Counted from the first letter of the stretch, positions 1-11,214 are shown. The stretch: 64,000 bases of DNA from Antilocapra americana (GCA_007570785.1 ML664161.1:40664360-40728359), one strand, 5' to 3'. Program-made: numbers and translations. The notes: generated by a model not told the origin, from the sequence alone.

Positions 1-349
1 GGATTTGTTTTATTGGCAAAAGTCACAGCTATGAAGATACATTTCTGACAAAAGTGATCAGGACAGGAAAATCTATTCCAATAATAATAGATTTTCCTCA
101 TCCTTTAAATCACACACACTTCTGTAGCTACTAAAGTGGTTTTTTTTTTTTTTCCTCTGTTTCTCCCAACAAGCTTGTTTTGCTCATTAGTTTGTGATGT
201 TTAAGGTCGAGGGAAAGGATTTTGTATTTCGGTAATGTGTTGTTTGCTTTTCCGTCTCTGAACTCCTCACAGTGTCCAAGAAAAACAGTAGAATTGAATT
301 GCTTTTGAACTTGGACTGTCTTACTACCATCCTTTTCTACAAAAGTTAC
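1..349. other. No recognised feature
   Basis: AT-rich, single-copy-looking DNA with a T tract near 140-153. I see no gene, RNA or repeat that I can name. Confidence 0.5.
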
Positions 350-483
350 TTTTCAGTATGTATGCAGTGAGATCTACTCCTTTTGGTGTACAGTTCTCTG
401 TGTTAGGACAGATGGAGAGTCGTGTAACACCACTGACAGGCAAGGTGTGGAATTGTTCCATTGCCCGTTCCCCTTCACAAATT

Positions 484-513
484 CACACACGTATGCACAC
501 ACACACACACACA
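484..513. repeat. (CA)n microsatellite
   Basis: An imperfect CA run inside the L1 relic, broken once by gtatg. It is likely length-polymorphic. Confidence 0.85.
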
Positions 514-873
514 TTTTTGCATTAATCCTTTTTAGTTAAGTCTTCTTTATTCTTTACCGCTGGCAATGACTAATCTGTTCTCTGTCCTTATAATTCACCT
601 TTGTCAGAATGCCACATCGATGGAATGATGGAATATTTGGCCTTTGACTCTGACTTCTTTTAATTCCCACAATGAAGCCAAGATCCATACATGCATTAAT
701 ATCTTATTCATTTTTATTATTTAGTATCCCACTGTATGGACGTACTATAGTTTGTTTATCCACGCCCAAGTAAAAGGACAGTCAGGGTTATTTCCTTTGT
801 GGGGTAGTATAAGTAAAGCTGCTATAAACATTAGGGTAAAGTGTTTTCTTGTGAACATAGGTTTTATTTTTCA

Positions 874-1095
874 GGCTTCCCAGGTGGCTCTAGTGGTAAA
901 GAACCTGCCTGCCAATGCAGGAGACTTAAGAGATGTGAGTTTGATCCCTGGGTCAGGAAGATCCCCTGGAGGAGGGCATGGCAACCCACTCCAGTATTAA
1001 TGCCTGGAGAATCCCATGGACAGAGGAGCCTGGTGGGCTACAGTCCATGGGGTCCCAAAGAGTTGGACACAACTGAAGCAACTGAGCACACACAC
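874..1095 (+). mobile_element. Bov-tA SINE with target-site duplication
   Basis: The head shows cttcccaggtggctc, then the tRNA-like B-box region tgatccctgggtcagg, then the BovB-derived body ending in agttggacacaactga. Near-identical flanks aggtttt(a/c)tttt at 859-871 and 1096-1109 look like the target-site duplication, so the SINE landed in the older L1. Bov-tA is non-autonomous and its 3' half comes from BovB. Short open frames across it are chance. Confidence 0.93.
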
Positions 1096-1390
1096 AGGTT
1101 TTCTTTTCACTTAGATACATAGCTTAGGGTGGGTCACATACATTTTGGTTGTTTGAATTACTGAATGGATTGACTCATATGATGATTTTTGTTTGTTTTC
1201 TATAAGCTTCTTAGTTTCCTTCCTCCATCTGCTGCCAATGGAATGAAGCTAGTATTTCCAATGACTATTGCCCCTTAATCTAGTTTTTAGAATAATTAAC
1301 CTAGTATTGCCACCTGAAATGTAAAGTGTGAGAATGATTTGATGAAGGGTTTAATTTTTATTTAACGAACATCAAGGACTGAGAACTCTG

Positions 1391-1667
1391 TTTTGTTTTT
1401 TTTTTTTTGACTGTGCCAGGCGTTTGTTGCTTCATGGCTTTCTCTAGTTGTGATGGGCAAGGGCTACTCTCTCGTTGTGGTAAGCAGGCTTGGCATTGTG
1501 GCTTTTCAGGTTGTGGGGCACAGACTCTGGGCCACATGGGCTTCAGTAGTTGTGGCATTCGGGCTTAGTTGCTCTCAGGCATGTTCAATCTTTCGGGATC
1601 AGGAATCAAAATCCTCTGCCCTGAATTGAAAGGCATATTCTTAACCACTGGATCACCAGGGAAGTCC
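1391..1667 (-). mobile_element. CHR-type tRNA SINE, antisense
   Basis: A T-rich start (the reversed poly-A tail) is followed by the cttcagtagttgtggcattc body and ends with ttaaccactggatcacc and agggaagtcc, the reverse complement of the tRNA-derived head. This is the CHR family of cetaceans, hippos and ruminants. It has diverged several percent. Confidence 0.88.
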
Positions 1668-2830
1668 AAGTGTGTACAACTCTTAATCCTATTTCTTGCT
1701 CATTTGGAATGAGCTGGTCTGATGTCACTGTGGTAAAAGGGTGAGGAATCAGGCATGCTCAAGTAAGTGGATGTCACCTCCAGAATTTCCTTCTAGGATG
1801 TGGCCAGCTAACTCTTTCAGCCTGGAGCCTTCTTATACCCCACTATATAGACAAGGCAAGAATAGGCTGTAAATCTCTTGTATATAAATGTGGAAAAAAG
1901 GATTATTTGGGCATGTCAAACCAAAGGGTATCACTGAACTATTACTCTGTATAGTATAATCAACTCTAAATCAGATCCCATTGCACAAGAGTCCAGCTCC
2001 TCATGTCTATAGTGCTGTACTAAGCAAAGCTGACTTAAAAATAAATATATTGCTCTTTTTGTTCTCTCAAAACATTTTTCCCTCAGTGATCCCATGAAGA
2101 TGTGTTTTATTGTTGTGTGAATGCATCAAAATGCTTTATATTGAATATAGTTTATAATGGATTCACTTGATGTAGAACATACATCATAAATTAAATTTTA
2201 TACTGACTCCTTCTTGTGAGTAATTCCAATTCCTTTTGTATCATGTTGAGACAAGTCAAACTTTAAAATGTACCACCAAGTCATACTCAGTGATAATAGT
2301 CTTCATTTGTGTCCATCACAATTATGATCATCATGGAATCAAATATTGTATGAGAGGCAGCCTCATGTTAACACCTATACAGAGGACAAATTTTAGAAAT
2401 GTTATCGCCATTGCCTTCAAATAGCTCAGTTGTTCTTATCTATTTGTGGGTTATAGACTTTGAAAATCTGATGAAAACTATTTTCAAAAAAAAATATCTA
2501 CACCTACATAAACAAAATTTTACTTATAGTTTCAGGGAAGTGATAGAATAAATGAAGTCCAGTTATAAATTCCTTAATGACTCATATTCATGTTAAGGAC
2601 ACCTAAAAAAACAAAAGAAAAAAACTTCTTGAATGCACGTTTTTGTTTGACTTATTGGAAAAGCTATATTAAAAAGAAAAAAAAAAAAAAAGGAAGGTGG
2701 ATGATCCCTTCCAAAGACAATGAGGGGAAAAGAATCTGATTCCAGCATTCGGCCAAAAGGATTCATTTAAAACTCATGTATAAAAAGAAAACAGGAGAAC
2801 AGTGGAAATGCAAGTGCCATGAAAACCATA
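1668..2830. other. No recognised feature
   Basis: AT-rich DNA with short A tracts (about 2487, 2675). No repeat or gene-like segment stands out. A 62-codon open frame at 2236-2424 has no recognisable similarity and is of a length expected by chance. Confidence 0.45.
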
Positions 2831-3034
2831 TGGGTTTCCCCGGTGGCTCAGATGGTAAAGAATCTGCCTGCAATGCAGAAGACCTGGGTTCTATCCCTAG
2901 GTTGGGAAGATCCCCTGGAGAAGGGAATGCCAACCCACTTCAGTATTCTTGCCTGGAGAATTCCATGGACAGAGGAGCCTGGTGGGCCCCAATTCATAGG
3001 GTTGCAGAGTCGGACATAGCTGGGTGACTAACAC
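2831..3034 (+). mobile_element. Bov-tA SINE
   Basis: Complete head-to-tail match: gtttccccggtggctcagat, cctgggttctatccctaggt, gcctggagaattccatggac, then gcagagtcggacatagctgg. It ends in gtgactaacac. No clear target duplication seen. Confidence 0.93.
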
Positions 3035-3106
3035 AGGGAACTATATAGGTCTGGCAGAGCCAGTGTCTACCACAGTGCCCACAGAAGAGGCTCAATTAAC
3101 ATTTGA

Positions 3107-3149
3107 GAAAGGAAGGGAGACAGGAAGGGAGGGAGGAAGGAAGGAAGGT
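3107..3149. repeat. Purine-rich (GGAA)n-type repeat
   Basis: A run of gaagg/gggagg units, all purine on this strand. It is a short-tandem or low-complexity tract shortly after the Bov-tA. Confidence 0.8.
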
Positions 3150-3729
3150 ATCACACAGGCAGGGTATGTGTGGCAAAAGGGAAGGAGATTACTACCATAA
3201 CACCCTCTAAAAGTGACCAGGACATGAGTTATGGTTTGTTATATAAATGTAGAAAGATATTACAGAGAATGCTAAAAGGGTAAAAAGGTTTCCTGAGTGC
3301 AGCAAGCTGATATTGAATAAAAATCTAGCCCTGAGGTCGAGGTCACCAAGAGGGTAAACGATGTGCCTACTGCAGCTGTCAGGGGTGGGTTGTTGGCGGT
3401 GGAGCAGCTCATTCCTCCCACTCTGGTTCTAACTGCAGATCTGACTTGTTCTAGTCAAAGGAAAACCTTTGATATTCACTCCTTCTTCCACAGAGTAGCT
3501 CTTGTCATTTTCTCTGTAGGCCTATTAGCCTAACTGGTTCTTTTCAAGTCTACTGTTTTCATTGTATTGCCTGAGCTGGTATTCTAGAAAAACAAGTGAT
3601 GTGGGGAAGGGACTGCCAACCTCCTAACACTTCCTTGGTTGTCCCTTTTATGCCTTCTTTCCTTATAAAAAATTTCACACCCCTAGAACTCTCTTCCTAA
3701 GCTCTTTGGGAAAGAGTATACAGTCCTTG
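3150..3729. other. No recognised feature
   Basis: Mixed-composition DNA up to the start of the BovB element. Nothing identifiable. Confidence 0.45.
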
Positions 3730-5042
3730 AAGGCAATGCCAAAGAATGCTCAAACTACCTCACGGTTACACTCATCTCACACACTAGTAAAATAATGCTT
3801 AAAATTCTCCAAGCCAGGCTTCAGCAATACATGAACCATTAACTTCCAGATGTTCAAGCTGGTTTTAGAAAAGGCAGAGGAACCAGAGAACAAATTGCCA
3901 ACATCCGATGGATCATGGAAAGAGCAAGAGAGTTCCAGAAAAACATCTGTTTCTGCTTTATTGACTATGCCAAAGCCTTTGACTGTGGATCACAATAAAC
4001 TCTGGAAAATTCTGAAAGGTATGGGAATATCATACCACCTGACCTGCCTCTTGAGAAACCTGTATGCAGTCAGGAAGCAACAGTTAGAACTGGACATGGA
4101 ACAACAGACTGATTCCAAATAGGAAAAGGAGTATGTCAAGGCTGTATATTGTCACCCTTCTTATTTAATGTATATGCAGAGTACATCATGAGAAACGCTG
4201 GGCTGGAGGAAGCACAAGCTGGAATCAAGTTTGCCAGGAGAAATATCAATAACCTCAGATATGCAGATGACACTACCCTTATGGCAGAAAGCGAAGAAGA
4301 ACTAAAGAGCCTCTTGATGAAAGTGAAAGAGGAGATTGAAAAAGTTGGCTTAAAGCTCAACATTCAGAAAACTAAGATCATAGCATCCAGTCCGATCACT
4401 TCATGGCAGGTAGATGGGGAAACAGTGGAAACAGTGGCAGACTTTATTTTTCTGGGTTCCAAAATCACTGCAGATGGTGATTGCAGCAATGAAATTAAAA
4501 GATGCTTACTCTTTGGAAGGAAAGTTATGACCAACCTAGATAGCATATTAAAAAGCAGAGACGTTACTTTGCCAACAAAGGTCCATCTAGTCAAGGCTAT
4601 GGTTTTTCCAATGGTCATGTATGGGTGTGAGAGTTGGACTATAAAGAAAGCTCAGCGCCAAAGAACTGATGCTTGTGAACTGTGGTGTTGGAGAAGACTC
4701 TTGAGAGTGTCTTGGATTGCAAGGAGATCCAAGCAGTCCATCCTAAAGGCGATCAGTCCTGAGTGTTCATTGGAAGGACTGATGTTGAAGCTGAAACTCC
4801 AATACTTTGGCCATCTGATGTAAAGAGCTGACTCATTGGAAAAGACCCTGATGCTCATTGGAAAAGATTGAGGGCAGAAGGAGAAGGGGATGACAGGAGA
4901 TGAAATGGCTGGATGGCCTCACCAACTTGATGGCCGTGGGTTTGGATAGACTCTGGGAGTTGGTGATGGACAGGGAGGCTTGGCGTGCTGTGGTTCATGG
5001 GGTCGCAAAGAGTCGGACATGACTGAGCAACTGAACTCAACC
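3730..5042 (+). mobile_element. BovB (RTE-clade) LINE, 5'-truncated
   Basis: The 3' ~1.3 kb of a BovB retrotransposon. It begins inside the reverse transcriptase (aaggcaatgccaaagaatgc) and runs through the YADD region to the 3' end (gtcggacatgactgagcaac). The full element is about 3.2 kb, so roughly 60% is missing from the 5' side. A 2-bp loss near 3985 (gactgtggatcac) puts the two halves of the RT into different frames, so the copy is dead. Confidence 0.95.
4149..4823 (+). pseudogene. BovB reverse transcriptase C-terminal fragment
   Basis: A 224-codon open segment covering the RT palm from YAEYIM through the catalytic YADD (residues 38-41) to the C-terminal region with LLRVSW and YFGHLM. 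In an intact BovB this would be one polyprotein with an N-terminal APE-type endonuclease and a central RT, which prime reverse transcription at a nicked target. Here the upstream RT part lies in another frame and the endonuclease is absent. The YADD tetrad itself is intact, unlike the copies at 36036 and 59122. No expression expected beyond passenger transcription. Confidence 0.9.
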
Positions 5043-5067
5043 GATACAATCCTTGGTGTCTTAGACA

Positions 5068-5137
5068 GTACACTGGCAGGCTACATCCATGGGGTCTCAA
5101 AGAGTTGGACACAACTGAGCTACTAACACACACACAA
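5068..5137 (+). mobile_element. 3' fragment of Bov-tA or BovB
   Basis: About 70 bp reading ggcaggctacatccatgggg, then aagagttggacacaactgag and a CA-rich tail. This is the shared 3' body of Bov-tA and BovB, lying just downstream of the BovB end. Confidence 0.7.
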
Positions 5138-5281
5138 AGTCACTGAAGCCAACCAGGTTTGAATGTCAACCCTTATTCTCTCACTGGCTGTGTCATCTTA
5201 TGTAAAGCTCTTAACTTCTTGGAGTCTCTTAGGATTCTTAGGAGTGTTGGAGAGGCTGCACACAAATCAAACGGGTATGTG

Positions 5282-5489
5282 GTCATGCTAAGTCGCTTCA
5301 GTCCTGTCCAACTCTTTGTGACTCCATGGACTGTAGCCCACCAGTCTCCTTTGTTCATAGAGATTCTCCAAGCAAGAATACTGGTGTGGGTTCCCATGCC
5401 CTTCTCCAGGGGATCTTCTGGACCCAGGGATCAAATTTCTTATATGTCCTGGATTTACAGGCAGATTATTTTACCACCTGGGAAGTCCC
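5282..5489 (-). mobile_element. Bov-tA SINE, antisense
   Basis: Reverse-complement order: cttcagtcctgtccaactct, then ccttctccaggggatcttct, then ccacctgggaagtcc (head). Several indels mark it as moderately old. Confidence 0.9.
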
Positions 5490-6074
5490 CAGTGGGTAAA
5501 TTACCCCTGAAATTGGAGGGCCTCTTGATGTGCCTATATCAGTCACAAGTTTTTGCCCTCTACAAAGGAGGCAAAAGGAAGGGCAATATGAAAGGGCGAA
5601 GTGGAGAGGAGAGATAGTGGCAGGGCACTGTTTACCATGGTTCTATGGCAGAGTCTGAGTCCAGGAACTCTATTCAGAGAAGAAAAGTAAAGCCAAGCAC
5701 TGGTATCTCTGGTCCATGGCAGTCATCATCCATGCTGCCTGCTACAAAAAAATGTATGCCTATAAAGATAAACTTCATAACATGTGTTACCAGTAGCTTT
5801 TTCTTTCCAATCCTTTTTTTCCCTCTCCTCTGAATTTAAAAGTCTTAAAGTCCTTGCTTGTTCTTTGGGTGGGAAGAGAAGATACTTAACATGTTTCTAA
5901 CATATATAATCTATGTTCTTATTTGCTACTTCAAGCCTAACACTTTTTCTTTGGAATACCTCTATATTCTAATTTTTGGAATCTAAATTAGGCATTTGTA
6001 AGCTAAAAAGAAATCCCCCTGTGGCTTAATGTCTTTAAACTATATGTTTTATGCTCCAGGATCCTTTTAGGTTC
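5490..6074. other. No recognised feature
   Basis: No repeat or gene recognised. A 62-codon open frame at 5645-5833 is of chance length. Confidence 0.45.
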
Positions 6075-6225
6075 CAGCAAAACAGACATTTATAAAATGC
6101 TTTGTTGTTTACACAGTGTTTTCATACGAATTTTCACATCAGGGCCTCCTAGAAACCGAAGTTCAGGAAAGGTTAGTAGCTTAACCAAGCACACAGCAAT
6201 GAGATGTCAAATTAAAGCCTATGTT
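6075..6225 (-). mobile_element. MIR SINE, antisense (diverged)
   Basis: Contains the reversed MIR core pattern: attttcacatcagg, then ggttagtagcttaaccaag and cacacagcaatgag, matching the gaggttaagtaacttgccc region of old MIR copies. Strongly diverged. Confidence 0.6.
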
Positions 6226-6342
6226 AGTTAGTCCCACTTCCATATACATATATTCCATGTATTGTACTCCTGATAAGCTAGAAAAAAGCAATGGTAGATA
6301 CATAAATCAAATTTGAATACAATTACATACAGCTACATATAT

Positions 6343-6531
6343 GCAGTTCAGTTCAGTCACTCAACCATGTCCAACTCTTTGTGACCCCATGGACTGCATC
6401 ATGCCAGGCTTACCTCTCCATCACCAATTCCGGGAGTTTATTCAAGCTCATGTCCATTGAGTTGGTGATGCCATCCAACCATCTCATCCTCTGTTGTCCT
6501 CTTCTCTTCCTGCCTTCAATCTTTCCCAGCA
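6343..6531 (-). mobile_element. Short BovB 3' end, antisense, with 10-bp target duplication
   Basis: About 190 bp of the extreme BovB 3' end in reverse (gttcagttcagtcactcaac ... caatctttcccagca). The perfect 10-mer ctacatatat flanks it at 6333-6342 and 6532-6541, which fixes both edges as a severely 5'-truncated insertion. Confidence 0.92.
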
Positions 6532-6544
6532 CTACATATATTAA

Positions 6545-8080
6545 ATTTGTATAAATACATATAACTGTACATGTTAAATTTGAATAAAATTGCATACATA
6601 TCCATTTAAACACTTTTCCCTCCTGTCCTTGGCATTTTGTTTGTTCTCTCAGCAACTTTGTGCATTTGAATAGCAGTTTTCATTTTATAATCAGAAAGAC
6701 AGACACAGTGAGGTGTTCAGTGAATGAATATTTCTGTGTCTTGGAAAAATCTTCAGAATACTAAGGGGCACAATATTTAAACATGTAATTCCAGGGGTAG
6801 TAACCTCCCTCAGAGAAATCACATATCTCAGTAATTTTCACTAGCCCTTTAAAATCATAACAATAAAAATATTTGTGAAATTTGTTCGTTGCTATCTTTT
6901 TTTCCCAAGATGGCAAATTGAGTCACACATCATATATAAAGTGTAAAAATCCATTGCCTCTTTCATGCAGGTGCTGTTCTAGGTACTGGTGCACATTCTA
7001 TCTTTGGGATGACACGAAATACAACAGAATTGAAATCAAATAGACTTTCCTTATTCACACATACATAGGAACTAGATCTAGAAAAGATTTTCATTGTGTT
7101 AAGCAAAGCGTGTCCACTCAGCTTCTGTAATTTTAAGTATGGAAGTACTAGGAATGTTTTACTATATGTTCTATTAAATTCCAGACCTACATTTAAGGTG
7201 CTCAGCAATGTAAACTCTGACTAACAGGGAAATCTTCACAGGGCAGATATCCGTGTTCAGGGATGGGGTCCTTTGCCTCTGTACTAAGTAGGTCCAGCCC
7301 TCATGTCTTGTCATAGGTGACACTGGATACCAGGACCTGGCTTCTTGCTAAAGTTTAGTCACTACTCCACAAGAGTATGCATTTCTAGAAGAAGACAAAG
7401 TGGGTAAAATACTCCAAGGAAGCCTTAATCACAGGATTGAGGGAAAATATGATCTACCCAAGTGAGGTAAACCTGTCTTTAGGCACTCGCTGAGTACAGC
7501 GACAGTGGTGTAAAGCCAGGCAAAAAGCATCAAGCCTGACCTTCAAGTTCCCAATGGGGAAATAAAGGCAATGGGCCAAGGATGCTATAGCTGTTACTGG
7601 TATAGAGGGGATTCTCCTCCACTCTGGTAGCTGAGAAGCCTGTCTCACTGAACTTTGTTGATGGAACCACCTTCCCACTGGGTCTCTGCCTGCCTTTTTT
7701 CTGTCCCCCAGCTTTGTCCTTGATCTGGTGTCTTTCTAATTTCTCCTACCTGAACAGAAGTCATGACTTCTCCCCACTTTCAGAGGCTGCGAGCTTTGGT
7801 GAATTAGTAATATAATCACTTCATCTGAACCATCTGTCCAAGTATGGTTTCTATCTTGCTATCCATCCTGCTGTTGAGATTAAATTGTTCCTAGGCAGAG
7901 AGATTTTCTTCCTCTGCCCCTTTGTCTTACCCTTTGCTTGTTAACATGGACATAATTCATGCTGTTGCTGTCCCTACGCACTATCATATGATAGACCTCG
8001 TCTCAGCATATTCCTTCTCCCTTCACCCCGTCAGTCCTCTCTTTGCACTCCTGGAGTTCCTGCTTTTTTCATTACTATAC
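6545..8080. other. No recognised feature
   Basis: About 1.5 kb of single-copy-looking DNA. Around 6545-6600 it has a short AT-rich near-repeat of the sequence upstream of the BovB (tttgaata...aattacata). No gene or named repeat seen. Confidence 0.4.
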
Positions 8081-8296
8081 GACTTCCCTGGTGGCTCAGA
8101 TGGTAAAGCGTCTGACTACAATGTGGGAGACCCAGGTTCGATCCCTGGGTTGGGAAGATCCTCTGGAGAAGGAAATGGCAACCTGCTCCAGAACTCTTGC
8201 CTGGAAAATCCCATGGACGGAGGAGCATGGTAGGCTACAGTCCATGGGGTCACAAAGAGTCGGACACGACTGAGCAACTTCACTTCACTTCACTTC
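8081..8296 (+). mobile_element. Bov-tA SINE (younger type)
   Basis: Very well preserved: gacttccctggtggctcaga, cccaggttcgatccctgggt, then gagtcggacacgactgagca and a (cttca)n tail. The low divergence suggests one of the younger insertions here. Confidence 0.96.
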
Positions 8297-8685
8297 TCCC
8301 TGCTAAAATCCTTCATGCTGTTGGGTTCTCTCTAGATCCCTAATCTGAGCCTTTCCCTTCCTTTATATCTTGAGGAACTCAAAAGTAGTGTTTATATTTT
8401 TTTTCTACTCTGGACCAGAACAACTGACAGATGCCCCCTTCTCCCCCACCCCCGACCCCAAAGACTCACTCCTCTTCTTTCTACTGAAAGCCCTTATGCT
8501 TACTGGGTCTTGAAGCTATATAAGTGGAGTAGAGTTGGAGGAATCCTCAATACTACTCAAGGAATAGGTAAGGAGAGGAGTCTTCCACCAAGTTTAGCAA
8601 AATAGCAGGGGATGGGAAAAGGTAGTCAGGAACATGGGATCTGGTATATGTCCCATGAAGATATGTGAAATTCCCTTCACATAAT

Positions 8686-8760
8686 CACTCATTCATTTTT
8701 TTAACAGATTTTTTTGAGTACTTATTTTGCTTCAAGCACTATGTCAGGCTCTGGATAACT
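8686..8760 (-). mobile_element. L2 3' end, antisense (diverged)
   Basis: Pattern cattcat...gagtacttattttgcttcaagcac..gtcaggctctgg corresponds to the reversed L2 3' end (attgagcacctactatgtgcc in consensus-like copies). Old and short. Confidence 0.5.
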
Positions 8761-8774
8761 AAGAATATCAGGCA

Positions 8775-8935
8775 TTTATGTGTGTCGAGCAATGTGGCAA
8801 GTACTTTATAACCATTTTCTCCTTTAAGCCTCAAAATAAACAAAAGTGTCCTCACTTTGAAGTGAAGAGTGATCATCAGTCAAGTTAAATGGCTTGTTGA
8901 AAGTCCACACAGTTAATTAAGCAACTCTACTATAT
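8775..8935 (-). mobile_element. MIR SINE, antisense (diverged)
   Basis: Reads gtggcaagtactttataacc, then cctcaaaataaac, then a degraded 'remove water-proof core' of gaagtgaagagtgatcatc and aagtccacacagttaattaa. It matches a reversed MIR core, diverged. Confidence 0.55.
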
Positions 8936-9314
8936 TATATTGCGTCTCTTTAGGATCAAGTACATTGTATTTAATGACAAGTTTTAATTGCCATCTGAAA
9001 ATTTCTTATTTTTAAAGGACGATGGTAAACTTCCAAAAAGCCAGTATGCAAACTACCTGTTGATGATTTAGGAACTGACTCTAGCCTACTTGTTTTAGGA
9101 GTATTATTACTGATTTATATGTTACAAACTCACTCCTACCTAACCTAAATTTTTCATTTGAATATATAAATGAAGTATGAAGCCCAGTCACACACTGAAA
9201 AAGATTAAAAAGTGCTATTACAGAAGGCATTAGACTAAACATAGAACAAGTGGGTTAAGTGGGAAAAACGAGCCAGCAGCAAACCGTCTCTATCTGAAAT
9301 TTTCCAATTCAGCT

Positions 9315-9407
9315 ATGAAATGGTCTTCTTGGATACTCCTGCTGTGGCTTTGTTCAACTGCAGGAAACGGTATCATCCGACAGTCTGATACAAACACCAT
9401 TTTTTAA
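9315..9407 (+). CDS. Signal-peptide-like 30-codon ORF (doubtful)
   Basis: The ATG at 9315 opens a 30-codon frame whose first residues are two polar or charged positions followed by WILLLWLC and then STAG. This layout (short n-region, leucine-rich h-region, small residues before a cleavage site) is typical of a secretory signal peptide. A weak GT donor (acg|gtatca) follows at 9370, so it could be a first coding exon. No partner exon in matching phase was found, and the Kozak context is weak. Short hydrophobic ORFs also arise by chance, so this is a candidate only and no function is proposed. Confidence 0.2.
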   Translation: MKWSSWILLLWLCSTAGNGIIRQSDTNTIF

Positions 9408-9462
9408 AAAAGCAACCCTAGAATGTATCTGGGGGATTCTGCTGCGTTTACTTTTCCATCCT

Positions 9463-9793
9463 CCAATCAGAGACCCCTAGGTTTTTGCCCGAACCAATGA
9501 AAGGGGATACTTTCAAAAGACACTCTCAAGCTGCGGGACAGGAAATTTAAATAAGTTCAGTTTATGAGAGAGTTGAACTGTGTTCGGGCTCCCCCTAGTC
9601 GTCGGGAAGCGGATTCTCATTTCCTAAGCAATTCAGCTGAACGCTTAAGTCAAAACGCTGTACAGGAGAGCAGGGGTTTTTTTGTTTTGTTTTTGGTTTT
9701 TTTAACTCCTCTCTTCCTCCCTTGTTTACTCTTCTGGATCCACTGTTATTGCATTCAGCTCGGAGGCTGGTTGGTCCGAAGGGGGTACTCAAG
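9463..9793 (+). promoter_or_regulatory. Candidate promoter and first exon
   Basis: Two CCAAT boxes (9463-9470 ccaatcag; 9494-9498) lie about 50-80 bp upstream of an AT-rich TATA-like stretch (aaatttaaataag, 9543-9555). A CpG cluster follows directly (four CpG within about 9577-9609, more to 9778), unusual against the CpG-poor surroundings. A plausible 5' splice site, aag|gtagaa, lies at 9793/9794. Together these look like a small promoter plus non-coding first exon on the plus strand. All parts are common motifs, so this is inference. An unrecognised retroviral LTR is an alternative. Confidence 0.3.
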
Positions 9794-10469
9794 GTAGAAA
9801 AGGAAAAGGCAAATGTTACTGTGGAAATTGTTTCTAGAGATGCTTTAGGAATATCTTACAAAGATAACATCAGTTTCCTATGTCAATATCCTTATTGGTT
9901 TCCCCCCCGGGGGAACTGGACTGAATGTGCTCACTTATGAAAGCACCCAAGTCTCACATCTAACCTCTGCTATTTTACATGCTAGTGTCAGTTCATCCTC
10001 CTGTAAGCCAGCAGGTGGAGGGGATGGAGGAAGTCTGACAGGCAGCCTCATCAGACACAGGGAAAGCAGCTACCTGGCAGCCCTGGAGAGAATTGTCCCA
10101 AAGGCCCTCCCACACATGGAGAGCTTCTGCCAAGCAAGAGGAGCTTTAGGAAAGGGGAAAATTAGAGCTGTTTTAGCTTTCTCTCCCTTACCAAAGCCTG
10201 CTGTAACTGTTTCTGTTGAAACACAACGGAAGACATCCCCAAGTGGCTTTCGACACCGTCAAAGCTCTGCCTTCGGGACACTGAGATTTCTGCGGGTTCC
10301 TTTCTTCCTTGTGTTCTGCTGTCACTCTCAGGGAATTATAATGCACCAAACAGATGTAGTATAGTATATTGGTTAAAGTGATCCATACTGTTATCTGTGG
10401 AGCACTGCTGAATAGGTAGAATGGAGATACTTTGTTCCTTTGAATGGAGCTTAATGAAGTCTTTTGAGT
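9794..10469. other. Unannotated stretch after the promoter-like patch
   Basis: Single-copy-looking DNA with slightly raised GC and a C7/G5 block at 9901-9913. It includes the longest open frame outside the transposons (9927-10364, 145 codons). That frame has no recognisable domain, signal or biased composition, so I treat it as chance. Confidence 0.4.
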
Positions 10470-11200
10470 CTAAAGATATTAATTCAGCACCTGCTAGGTG
10501 CAAGGCGCTCTTCTGGGAATCAGAACACCCGGAATCATTCAGTTGCCTTCTCTGCGCTTGAGGACCTGGCCACCTAGTGGAGGAAGACAGGTTCATATAC
10601 AACTAAAGGGATGGCAAGACCGCATGAGACATGGTGGTTAATAAAAAGGAGTTGCTATGGGCAGAGGGTTGCAGTCCCACACACAAATGCTTGTGATAGG
10701 AACCAGGTCAGGAGAGAAGCATTGCAGACAACTTCAGAGGCTGAAGAACAGTTGAACAGAAGCTGGCAGAATGACGGGTTTTGCCAGGCCTGACAAAGAG
10801 ATCACACATTACAGGAAGAGGGAACTCTGTGACAAGAGACATGGGTATGGGGAAGTTGATAAACCTTGTGGGGAGAACTTTTGTGGCTCCTGTGAGAACT
10901 GCATAGAAGGGGCTGGTATCTAGAAAGGCTGGCAGGAGGAGTGTGGCTGATTGTGAAAGGCTTTGCACCCATATAAGGGAGTTCCTATTTATCATGGAGG
11001 CATTGGGTACCACGTGGTGTGTTTCTGACGAAGGACTGGTGTTATCAGATTGAAGTCGTGAAGGAGGGAAATATGAAGCCTCTGGAGACTGGATGTGAGA
11101 GGCGCACTGGCTACAGTTAGGGAGGATGAAGGATGCTGCAGTCTGTCCCTGATAGGAGGAAGAGGCTCTGGACTGGACCAGTGGTGCTGTGACCTGGAAG
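10470..11200 (-). mobile_element. L2 LINE 3' region, antisense (diverged)
   Basis: Reads tcagcacctgctaggtgcaa ggcgctc, then ggaagagggaac, gaaaggctttgcacccat and ggctacagttagggaggatg. This order matches the reversed L2 3' region. There is no open frame of L2 protein; the element is very old and broken. The gap around 10625-10780 is less certain. Confidence 0.6.
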
Positions 11201-11214
11201 AGAACAGGCAACCT

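Larger units (their letters stand above)
350..1190 (-). mobile_element. Old L1 (L1M-type) 3' fragment, antisense
   Basis: The plus strand reads as the reverse complement of an ancient mammalian L1 3' region: a gtgtaacaccac segment, then a cccactgtatgga segment followed by tttgtttatccac, and then aagctgctataaacatt. No reading frame is intact. A CA microsatellite (about 484-513) and a younger Bov-tA SINE (874-1095) interrupt it. The subfamily is not determined; the family call rests on recalled consensus. Confidence 0.6.

Noticed and set aside
876..1000. tRNA gene signal (A/B-box-like) in Bov-tA heads
   Set aside because: The sequence is SINE-derived and does not fold as an intact tRNA. The same applies to all Bov-tA and CHR copies.
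5159..5617. 152-codon plus-strand frame
   Set aside because: Its middle is an antisense Bov-tA SINE. Remaining parts have no features.
9722..9940. 72-codon frame with three N-glycosylation-like sites and two cysteines
   Set aside because: Motifs are short and frequent by chance. No similarity recognised.
9927..10364. 145-codon open frame, longest outside transposons
   Set aside because: No domain, signal, biased composition or splice context. About one or two random frames of this length are expected in 64 kb over six frames.
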